Assembly: GCA_002396085.1 (NCBI GenBank) | Contig: DGWI01000015.1 | Span: 1 to 64,000, forward strand | Source of the DNA: Porphyromonadaceae bacterium UBA4262 | Lineage (GTDB): Bacteria; Bacteroidota; Bacteroidia; Bacteroidales; Muribaculaceae | Direction of reading: 5' to 3' | Length of the DNA stretch: 64,000 nt | In this document: positions 27,071 through 34,445 of the stretch, piece by piece | Position numbering within the stretch: the stretch's first letter is position 1 | Layout of the letters: every line of letters begins with the position of its first letter | Made by a program: the position numbers and the translations under genes | The notes under the pieces: generated by a model | The model's database searches: none | Told to the model about the DNA's origin: nothing | What the model saw: the letters and a program-made list of their open reading frames with translations, nothing else

Positions 27071-27238
27071 GTATGATTGGCGAGAGCCTATCAGCGAGAT
27101 AAACCTATCTGATAGAATCTGTAAGATCTGCATGCCTGAAAAAACATCTGCGTGAGTCTATCAGCAAGATAATCCCATCTGAATGAATCTGCGTAATCTG
27201 CGTGAAGAAATTCCTGTCGATCTGCGTGAGTTTTTGGA
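27071..27238. repeat. Cluster of ATCTGCGTGA-type repeats
   Basis: Repeated units of the kind ATCTGCGTGA, AATCTGCGTAATCTGCGTGA, and (CC)TATCAGC(G/A)AGATAA recur through this stretch of the gene-free gap upstream of the LRR gene. No coding potential is evident. Confidence 0.5.
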
Positions 27239-27513
27239 TGCCGAACTGAAGTCCCCGAAATTGGCGGTTAATAACAACAGAAACAAAAAGTAGTGTGGGA
27301 CTTCCTGTTTTATCAATCTGAGGCATCGCCAAACGCCCGACATCTAATAAACAGTACCCCCACACCATGCCCATATATTGCAACCCCGCCTATTGGGGGT
27401 GTATAGGCACGTGTGAGCGTTTATAAACTGTTTTTTCCCAGATGTCTAAAATTTTGGCGATTTTCAGATTAGGATAAAACAAAAACGCTACTTTATGTAT
27501 GTTTCTCTGGCAA

Positions 27514-27569
27514 ACGAGCTACTAGCTAAGAGCTACAAGTTACGAACTACAAGTAACGAGTTACATAAC
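27514..27569. repeat. Heptamer array, ACGAGTT class
   Basis: ACGAGCT, ACTAGCT, ACAAGTT, ACGAACT, ACAAGTA units with a 7-bp step. It is the same class as at 383-466. Confidence 0.65.
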
Positions 27570-28110
27570 TGCAGGCCAGTCGTTTGCGAGAGGGGCACAT
27601 CCCCTCTGGGATGTGCCTGGAAGAGGCGGTGGAGCACGTCCACACCTATTCATTTTGCAAAGTTAATGAAAAGTTTTCAGTTTTCGGTTATCAATTTACT
27701 ATTATTTCACGCAGATAACGCATTTTTTATTAACTCATGCAGATCTAGCAGATTTTGCAGAGAATATTATCGACACAACGCTGATTAATAATGAAAACAA
27801 CATTCATCCTGCCGACAACTTTTGGGGACAACTTTTTGGGGAAGACAACATGGACAACGGGGACAATAATGGCATGCGGACAATTTGTTGTGACTTGTCT
27901 GCATGAATGAGTTGTCCGCATTGTCTTCTAAACCCCAAAAATCGGCATGAGATAAAGAAAACAACTCACACAACTTTTAATCGCTGTCTGAGTTGTCTTC
28001 TCAAACCCCGCCCCTCACCCCGCCCCTTTGGGAAAGGGGTGGGGAAGTGAGTGTTAACGAGGTTGAGTGAGTTGAGTGAGTTGATTGAGTTGTATTCTTT
28101 TTTATCTGCG
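27570..28110. other. Gene-free segment with several hairpins and short repeats
   Basis: Contents: perfect hairpin GGCACATCCC/GGGATGTGCC at 27594-27617; a half heptamer array near 27668-27695; CGCAGAT motifs near 27715-27760; a GACAAC/GTTGTC-rich palindromic stretch at about 27805-28000 (GCGGACAA...TTGTCCGC); hairpin CCCCGCCCCTTT/AAAGGGGTGGGG near 28018-28044; and three 9-bp GTTGAGTGA units near 28060-28090. No gene is recognised. It looks like a sink for repeat elements. Confidence 0.55.
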
Positions 28111-28120
28111 TGAGATTCGA

Positions 28121-30118
28121 TCAGGGGACGGGGATGAGGCGGATGGCGGCGCCGCCGCTGCGGGCCAGGCGCAGGGTGAGGGTGTCGGCCGAGGTGACCT
28201 CGGCCTGGCGGATGGCCAGCGACATGGGATTGTCACGATAGTCGGCACCGGGGCCGTCCTCATAGATCATGGCCCGATAGCGCTTGCCCGGCTCTAAGAA
28301 CGACAGGTCGATGCTGAGCGTGCGGGCGGTCTCGTCGGTGAGACTGCCAATGAACCAGTTGCCGCTGCCATCACGAGCCTCACGGGCGATGGTGATGTAA
28401 CGACCCACTTCGCCATTGGGCACCACGGTCTTGCGCCATGTGGTGGGACACGACTCGATGAACGACAGGGCGGGATGGTTCTCATAGTTCTCAATGGCAT
28501 CGGCAGCCATCTGCAGCGGGCTGTAGAGCACCACAAACTCGGCCAGTTGCTTGGCCAGCGTGCTCTGGGGGCGCGTGCCGGGCACCACCTCGTCGCCATA
28601 GTAGAAGATGGCGGGAGTGAAGTCCATCGGTCCGGCCAGGCCGCGGGTGAAGGGCAACGTGGCGGTGTGGCTGGGCGGGTTGCCGCCGTCCTGGCTCCAA
28701 GCGTTGTACTCCTGACCGCGCACGCCCTCTTGCGTCATCAGGTTGGGCAGGGTGCGCTGCAATCCTGTGGGCATGACGGGCTCGTGGTTGTCGACCATGA
28801 TGTGGTGACGCGCGGCGCACTCGAGCACCTTGCGATAGTGCCGCACACCATACTGCGAGTGCGACAACTCCAGTCCACTGAGTTTGACAGCGACATAGCC
28901 AGTCTTGATAGCATTGATGCCCAGCCGCTCGTAGAGGGCGAAGGCCTGCTCCATCTGCTCCTCGAGCAGCAGACTGCGCCCGCTGGTCTCGCAATGGGCG
29001 ATGACACGCACCCCGCGCTGGCGGGCATAGCGGGTGACCTCCTCCAGGTCGTAGTCGGGATAGGGGGTAAGGAAGTCGATGTCCTCGCCCTGTCCCCAGC
29101 CGTAGTTCCACCCCTCGGCCAGCACGCCGCTGAAGCCGTGCCGTGCTGCGAAGTCGATGTACCGCTTCATGTTCTGGGTCGTGGCGCCATGGTTGGGTCC
29201 CTGCTCCCAGGTGTGTTTCTTCTTGTGGATGCTCCACCAGATGCCGATGTATCGCCCAGGTTCAATCCACGAGGTGTCGTCCCAGGTGCAAGGCTCGTTG
29301 AGGTTGAGCATCAGTCGCGAGGTGATGAGGTCGCCAGCGTTGCGTCCCACGATGACGGTGCGCCAGGGCGAAAGCAGCCGACTGCCCGCCTTGACCTTGG
29401 TTCCGTCTTGCCACGGCGTGAGGGCGGCTAGCATGGTCACCGCACCAGCCTTGCCTGAGCGTGGCGTGAGGTTGAGGTCGGCATAGTCGGTGAGCGCAGC
29501 CTGATGGATGGCGAGGAAGAGGTCGGGTGCCGCCTCGATGGTGAGCGGGGTGCAGACCGTGTCCTTGCGGCTGAGCAGTTCGCGCTTGTAGATGCCCTCG
29601 TAGTAGACAGTGTGATTGGTCGATATGGACCAAGCGGGCACATCCTGGGGCAGCGTGAACTCGGTGAGTTCGTCGGTGACGGTGATGTCGGGCAACGCGC
29701 GCTGCTGCGGTATCTCGTAGCGGAATCCCAGCCCGTCGTCAAACAGGCGGAATGTCACCACCATCTGTGCGCGCCGGCTGCCGCCCTGCAGGGTCACAGC
29801 CAACTCGTTGTAGTGGTTGCGTATGGTCTCGTCCTCGCCCCAGACGGTGGTCCACGTGTCGTCGTGGCTGTCGCGGGCGGTGCGCACCACCTTCATGCCT
29901 TGCGACATGTCGCCGGCAGTGAGCGCAAAGCCCATGTGGCTCTTGTCAATCACGGTCTTGCCGTCGCGGCTCAGCGTGTAGTAGGGACGGCCCTTGTCAA
30001 CGCCCATGGTGAGCGTCAGGTGGCCATCGGGCGAAGCCAGTGTCAACGGTGCCGCCACAGCGGCCAGAGTGAGCATCATTGCTCCCAAGAGTGTCAGAAT
30101 TCGGTTCATTATCCTCAT
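28121..30118 (-). CDS. Secreted GH97 glycoside hydrolase (SusB-like alpha-glucosidase)
   Basis: GH97 enzymes are calcium-dependent exo-alpha-glucosidases or galactosidases. The 665-residue product has a signal peptide (1 to ~23), an N-terminal beta-sandwich, and a catalytic barrel with WWSIHKKKHTW, HGFSGVLAEGWNYGW, ETSG (Glu377), NHEPVMPTG (Glu446) and QEGVRGQE (Glu470). The 24-residue spacing of Glu446 and Glu470 matches the base and acid of SusB as I recall it, and the strand GINAIKTGYV lacks the nucleophile Asp of the retaining subgroup, so an inverting alpha-glucosidase is predicted. A short C-terminal beta domain follows. ATG 30118 is used; 30109 is possible. No dockerin is attached. Confidence 0.93.
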   Translation of the reverse strand: MRIMNRILTLLGAMMLTLAAVAAPLTLASPDGHLTLTMGVDKGRPYYTLSRDGKTVIDKSHMGFALTAGDMSQGMKVVRTARDSHDDTWTTVWGEDETIRNHYNELAVTLQGGSRRAQMVVTFRLFDDGLGFRYEIPQQRALPDITVTDELTEFTLPQDVPAWSISTNHTVYYEGIYKRELLSRKDTVCTPLTIEAAPDLFLAIHQAALTDYADLNLTPRSGKAGAVTMLAALTPWQDGTKVKAGSRLLSPWRTVIVGRNAGDLITSRLMLNLNEPCTWDDTSWIEPGRYIGIWWSIHKKKHTWEQGPNHGATTQNMKRYIDFAARHGFSGVLAEGWNYGWGQGEDIDFLTPYPDYDLEEVTRYARQRGVRVIAHCETSGRSLLLEEQMEQAFALYERLGINAIKTGYVAVKLSGLELSHSQYGVRHYRKVLECAARHHIMVDNHEPVMPTGLQRTLPNLMTQEGVRGQEYNAWSQDGGNPPSHTATLPFTRGLAGPMDFTPAIFYYGDEVVPGTRPQSTLAKQLAEFVVLYSPLQMAADAIENYENHPALSFIESCPTTWRKTVVPNGEVGRYITIAREARDGSGNWFIGSLTDETARTLSIDLSFLEPGKRYRAMIYEDGPGADYRDNPMSLAIRQAEVTSADTLTLRLARSGGAAIRLIPVP

Positions 30119-30186
30119 TTTTAGTCAGATTGTTTCTCTTAAAAACGAGAAAAATGCCACTCTATTGCATTTGCTCTAAGGTTTAA

Positions 30187-30675
30187 GGTGATGCCGACGG
30201 CTTCATTGTCGGTCCGGGCGAACTGTTGAACTTTGAGCTGCTCACCGCCGAGGGCGAGACCATGGATGCTGCCGCACAGCTGCCGGGCGACTACACGGTC
30301 ACCGACGCCATGAATGGTCCCTGGGCACCGGGCAACTACCTCAACGGCATGCTCTATCCGGGCTACGGTTTCCCGATGGGCACCTACTATGCCGTCTATG
30401 GCGAAGGTGGTGCTGAGACGCGCCTCAAGGGCTTTGTCACCGACGGCACCGTGCACGTCGATGTCGATGGCGACAACGTGCGCATGCAGGCCAACCTCAT
30501 CGCCGAGGGCGGCCACACGATCACGATGGACTACACCGCCCCCGTGAGCAGCATCATCGAGCGCAGCTACATGAAGGCCAAGGCGGGCACGCCGCGCGGC
30601 ATCAAGGGCGCAATGCAGCCGGTCAAGCGCACCAACATCCGCAACAACAACGTCCTGCGCCTGATCAAGAAGTAA
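30187..30675 (+). pseudogene. C-terminal remnant of a secreted protein
   Basis: The frame is open from 30187, directly after an in-frame TAA at 30184, and has no signal peptide or convincing start. The text begins in the middle of a domain (GDADGFIVGPGELLNFEL, then GDYTVTDAMNGPWAPGNYL and MGTYYAVYGEGGAETR, GGHTITMDYT). This pattern resembles beta-sandwich modules that occur in tandem in Bacteroidales surface proteins. The 5' part was probably lost by deletion next to the divergent GH97 gene. A strong hairpin follows at 30781. Base usage resembles its neighbours, so decay is recent. Confidence 0.6.
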
Positions 30676-30745
30676 ACGAGTTACGAGCTACGAGCTACTA
30701 GTTACGAGCTACGAACTACGAGCTACGAGTTACGAGCATGTAGCT
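30674..30745. repeat. Heptamer array, ACGAGTT class
   Basis: About nine units (ACGAGTT, ACGAGCT, ACTAGTT, ACGAACT) begin within two bases of the TAA of the remnant gene. Confidence 0.75.
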
Positions 30746-30780
30746 CGGCGCAAATTCCGAATCAGACGATTGTCCATATT

Positions 30781-30824
30781 ATGAGTGGGGATGAAGCATC
30801 GCTGCTTCATCCCCACTCATTTTT
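30781..30824 (+). terminator. Strong rho-independent terminator
   Basis: A perfect 18-bp stem (ATGAGTGGGGATGAAGCA at 30781-30798 with its complement at 30803-30820), four-base loop, followed by TTTT. Confidence 0.85.
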
Positions 30825-30900
30825 CCACCATTGTCGAAAATCGCAAAATGTTTGCGTGTATTTATACAACTTAAAACCTTCCACTGCCGTCATAATACAA

Positions 30901-30935
30901 CAAGCCACGCTAGGCGCTGTGCCTTGCGTGGCTTG
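30901..30935 (-). terminator. Terminator of the secreted protein gene
   Basis: CAAGCCACGC pairs with GCGTGGCTTG around a 15-base loop, 25 bp past the stop of the minus-strand gene. Confidence 0.65.
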
Positions 30936-30959
30936 GATACAAGAGGATGTTTTCGCTTA

Positions 30960-33032
30960 TTATTTGAGAACCTTGGTGGTCTTGCCGCCCTGACGGACGA
31001 TGAACACGCCATGACGACCGGTAGTGTCGGCCACACGACGACCGTCGATGGTATAAACCTCGGTCACAGCACTCTGATTATCGGCATCGACTGTGTTGAT
31101 GCCCACAAAGCCATTGGCATTGACACCAAGGTAGTCGAGCACCAGGTTGAGGCTCGTCGACGGGCTGGTAACATGCACAGCCATGCGATAGGCACCACTG
31201 ACCTCGGGGGTGAAGCGGAGCGCAAACTCGTTGTCGCCCTCGATGACGGTAGCAGGCAAGAGTTCGCTATAGGTCTCGGGGTGCATGCCCTGGCCATAGA
31301 AGGCGCTCACGGTCTCGGGATATTCACTGCCCATGGGGCGAGCGTCGAAGTAGAAGGTGTACTCAACACCGGCCTCGAGCTGCACCAGCGGTGTGATGAA
31401 CCAGTCGTCGGCATCCTCGTCGCTATTGTACTTGTAGACGTAAGTGCCAAACTGCTCACCCGTCCACTGCCAGGTGTAGCCATCGCGGTTGATGTCAAGC
31501 ACCGTGTAGAGGCTTGCTCCCTGCTGGGCATCGAAGTCCTCACGGAACGGGACCTCAAGCGGGGCACCGGTTGCGGCGTTGTTTGAGAGCGCCTCGGCGC
31601 TGGCCTGGTCGCCATTGATGGCCTTCACGCCGAAGTGACACGGCTTGCGCTCGGTGATGGCACTCAGGTCTTTGTGCAACTCGTTGCTATTGGCACTCAT
31701 GGCCATTGCACGAAGGGTGGCTGGTGCAGCCTGCTCCTCGCCATCGACATAGCACACCACCTCGTAGGTGATGTTGTCGGCATCAAAGTATCCGCCATTG
31801 AGGCTCGTGGTGACCGCGTCCCAGGTGACAGTAGCCTTGCCCTCGGCATCAATGTCGAGAAGCACATTCTGCGGAGCGGCGGGCACATCGTAGCCTATCC
31901 ACAGGGTCAACGTGGCATCCTCGCCCTGGCCAGCCTCGTTAGTGGCATAGACGCGGAAGCGGGTGTTGCCGCTGGGCACGGTGACCGACTCGGTGATATT
32001 GCTGCCTGCGGCCGCTGCCTTCTCAACAATCTTCTCGCCATTGGCGTAGACCAAGTAGTTGAGGTCACCTGTCAGCGTCTGCCCGTCGACACTGGTCGAT
32101 GGCAACGTGAACGAGAGGGTTCCCGCGTTGGCTCCCTCAGCGAAATTGGCAGCAAGGTTGGTCACTGCCGACGGAGCAGCCTGTGCGGCGGCCTTCTTGG
32201 CAATCGACAGGGCGAAGAAGCGTTCCTGCCAGGGGAAGTTGCCACGCACAGTGGCAGTGCCAGTGGCCGGATCGACCTCATAGAGCACACCCTCGTCCTC
32301 GACCGTCGTGGCCCACCACAAGTGACCGGTAGCCGGGTCAAAGCACATGCTCTGATCCACATTGTCGGGCCAGACTCCGGTGTCGCCCACCTCGGTCTCC
32401 TCGCCCGTCTGCTTGTTGATTTGATAGAGCACGCCATAGTCGTCGATGCCATACAGGTTGCCTTGATAGTCACAGGCGATGCACATGTAGTAGTGCTCCA
32501 GTTCACCGATGTCCTCGCGCGTCAGGTTGTCGATATCGACACGCGCCAGCATCGAGCTGTAGCCATAATTGGCCTCGTAGATGCCATAGAGTTCGCCCGA
32601 AGCAGGGTCCTCAATGAGCATACCGCCCGCGGCAGCCAACTCCTCGGGCACCTCGGCACCATATCGCAGGTCGTCGCGGTCCCAGTGCACCGTTCCATCG
32701 GCAGCAAAATAGCACTCATAGATGGCGCACTGCACGGGCATATAGCTGCCCGGATCATAATAGTTGATAAACTGGAACAAGTCGTTGCGGAACACGCCAC
32801 CGCCGTTGGCGTTCATCATCGTGCTGACGTAGACCGTGTCGAGCTGGATGGTCTGGGCGGGCTTGAACTTGTAGATGCCGCGCAGGTTGTCCAGACTGTT
32901 GTTGATGTCGGTCTCATAGACAAGGTTAGCAATAAACTCGGGCAACTGCGCGTCGGACGATTGAGCGGCTGCATGGCCTCCCATCAGCAATGCGGCAAGT
33001 GCCATCATGATGGATGTCTTGTTTCTCTTCAT
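30960..33032 (-). CDS. Large secreted protein with propeller-like, Fn3 and choice-of-anchor-type domains
   Basis: The 690-residue product has a signal peptide (1 to ~23, HAAA-Q). Residues ~40-280 contain repeated short motifs (LYGIYEAN, LYGIDDYGVLYQINKQTG, LWWATTVEDEGVLYEVD) like a beta-propeller. Two Fn3-like domains follow (~285-480), then a jelly-roll of the choice-of-anchor type (~490-640, FREDFDAQQGAS and DDWFITPLVQLEAG). The C-terminus VYTIDGRRVADTTGRHGVFI...KVLK resembles the type 9 secretion or surface-sorting tails of Bacteroidales. It carries no dockerin. Function is unknown; adhesion or binding is plausible. Confidence 0.75.
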   Translation of the reverse strand: MKRNKTSIMMALAALLMGGHAAAQSSDAQLPEFIANLVYETDINNSLDNLRGIYKFKPAQTIQLDTVYVSTMMNANGGGVFRNDLFQFINYYDPGSYMPVQCAIYECYFAADGTVHWDRDDLRYGAEVPEELAAAGGMLIEDPASGELYGIYEANYGYSSMLARVDIDNLTREDIGELEHYYMCIACDYQGNLYGIDDYGVLYQINKQTGEETEVGDTGVWPDNVDQSMCFDPATGHLWWATTVEDEGVLYEVDPATGTATVRGNFPWQERFFALSIAKKAAAQAAPSAVTNLAANFAEGANAGTLSFTLPSTSVDGQTLTGDLNYLVYANGEKIVEKAAAAGSNITESVTVPSGNTRFRVYATNEAGQGEDATLTLWIGYDVPAAPQNVLLDIDAEGKATVTWDAVTTSLNGGYFDADNITYEVVCYVDGEEQAAPATLRAMAMSANSNELHKDLSAITERKPCHFGVKAINGDQASAEALSNNAATGAPLEVPFREDFDAQQGASLYTVLDINRDGYTWQWTGEQFGTYVYKYNSDEDADDWFITPLVQLEAGVEYTFYFDARPMGSEYPETVSAFYGQGMHPETYSELLPATVIEGDNEFALRFTPEVSGAYRMAVHVTSPSTSLNLVLDYLGVNANGFVGINTVDADNQSAVTEVYTIDGRRVADTTGRHGVFIVRQGGKTTKVLK

Positions 33033-33111
33033 GAACTTTGGGTTTTGGTATTTAATTGGTTTAGTGAGTATTATCGGTCATCATCCCATGACATGGGGCG
33101 TTAGACACCTG

Positions 33112-33119
33112 CAAAAATA
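33112..33119 (-). promoter_or_regulatory. Possible -7 box
   Basis: TATTTTTG on the minus strand, 80 bp upstream of the ATG at 33032. The -33 element is unclear. Confidence 0.35.
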
Positions 33120-33198
33120 GTAAAAAATCCGCAATCTGACCCCAGTAATTGGTATCTCATGCAGATTTTAGCCCACATCCATCGGTGCAGGTGGTGCG

Positions 33199-33238
33199 CT
33201 TGTAACTAGTAACTTGTAACTCGTAACTTGTAACTCAC
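33199..33238. repeat. Heptamer array at the 3' end of the C10 protease gene
   Basis: On the minus strand AGTTACA, AGTTACG, AGTTACA, AGTTACT units start at the stop codon itself (AAG TGA GTT), so the TGA is part of the array. Confidence 0.7.
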
Positions 33239-34437
33239 TTGCCCAGCATGATGTTGATCACCGCGTTGACATCGGCAATGTCCACCTGGCCGTCACCAGC
33301 CACATCGCTCGCAGCCAGCAACTCGTCGCTCGTAGCTACCTTGCCCAGCATCACGTTGATCACCGCGTTGACATCGGCAATGTCCACCACGCCGTCGCCC
33401 GTCACATCGCCAGTGACCACAGTCGCAGCCGGCACGAAGCCCAGCACCATGTCCTGGTAGTCGTTGAGTTCAAAGATGAGCGGGTCGAGCAGCGCCACGT
33501 CATAGTATCCGTTGGCCTTGCCCTGCCAGCCCCAGTTGACATGCACCAGACCGTTCTCATCATATCCGTCGATGACGAACGAGTGGCCGCCCACGATGCC
33601 CTGCACAAAGTCGACCTGGACACCGGTGTAGAGGATGGGCCGCCCCGCATTCAACTCGGTGTAAATCATCTCCATCCACTGCGGCTCGCTATAGTCGGTG
33701 CGCACCACATAGTGCATCTGGTCGCTGTAGCCCATGTGATTGACCAGCCCGTAGATGGCATTCTGATTGGACGACCCGCTGGCATTGGTTCCATAGTTCA
33801 TCATGCTGATGAGTCCGCAATGATAACTGAGTTGTGCCACCGCACGCCCTTGCGCCTCGTTGTAGCCGTTCTTGTAGTAGTCGAGCATACTGTCCCAGTC
33901 AAAGGTGGAACTGAATGCCGTGTGTGCTGCTTGGTCGCCAATGAAGAAGTCATACTCGCCACTCGCTTGCCGTGGATATCGATAGTAGTGCACAATCTGA
34001 GCCACAGCGGTGGCAACACAACCCACGTCGCAGTGTGCCACATCGGGCGAATAGTCCTCGCAGATGTCGCCCTCGGCAGTGGGGCACCAAGCGTTGAAGG
34101 GTGCCTCCTGTCCCCACAGGGTTGTTAACAGTGAGTCGACCCGTGCGGCAAATCGGGTGGTGTCGGGCGGTGTGGTCGGGGCCTTGCGCGACCCCACGCG
34201 TTGCATGGCATTCAGCCACCACTGCAGCCCCGGGTTTCCCGACTGCAGGTCGAGTTGCGCGGTCGGCGAATAAGCCAACACACGAGGCTCGGCCGTGTCG
34301 GTGTCGATGATGACAAATCCCCCACCCTGCTTGCCATAGATTTCCATACGGTCGGTGCCCTTCAGCAACTGGAAATCAGCCCCAGCATGCGCCACCACAT
34401 TAACCCACAGTAACGTCAATAATAGTATTATTCTCAT
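33235..34437 (-). CDS. Secreted C10 (streptopain-like) cysteine protease with C-terminal dockerin
   Basis: The 400-residue product has a signal peptide (1 to ~19), a propeptide-like region, and a C10 protease domain. Catalytic Cys140 lies in CDVGCVATAVAQIVHYYRYP, His285 in VGGHSFVIDGYD, and the NWGWQGKANGYY segment follows. Members include SpeB and interpain. A dockerin pair at about 344-400 (GDVTGDGVVDIAD, SDVAGDGQVDIAD) ends exactly in LGK. The linker VATSDELLAAS between the loops is written in 7-bp repeats. It is the last gene of a four-gene operon (gap to CotH gene 8 bp). ATG 34437 is used. Confidence 0.92.
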   Translation of the reverse strand: MRIILLLTLLWVNVVAHAGADFQLLKGTDRMEIYGKQGGGFVIIDTDTAEPRVLAYSPTAQLDLQSGNPGLQWWLNAMQRVGSRKAPTTPPDTTRFAARVDSLLTTLWGQEAPFNAWCPTAEGDICEDYSPDVAHCDVGCVATAVAQIVHYYRYPRQASGEYDFFIGDQAAHTAFSSTFDWDSMLDYYKNGYNEAQGRAVAQLSYHCGLISMMNYGTNASGSSNQNAIYGLVNHMGYSDQMHYVVRTDYSEPQWMEMIYTELNAGRPILYTGVQVDFVQGIVGGHSFVIDGYDENGLVHVNWGWQGKANGYYDVALLDPLIFELNDYQDMVLGFVPAATVVTGDVTGDGVVDIADVNAVINVMLGKVATSDELLAASDVAGDGQVDIADVNAVINIMLGK

Positions 34438-34445
34438 GATCAAAT

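Noticed and set aside
27570..28110. Possible tRNA or small RNA gene in the gap
   Set aside because: No cloverleaf or conserved T-loop sequence (GTTCRANTC) was found; only hairpins and repeats.
28121..30118. A polysaccharide utilisation locus around GH97
   Set aside because: No SusC/SusD pair, regulator or further glycan enzymes are adjacent; the lone TonB receptor at 53313 is far away and lacks SusD.
31635..33104. A 489-codon plus-strand frame opposite the secreted protein gene
   Set aside because: No signal peptide or domain; the minus-strand protein has signal peptide, domains and tail.
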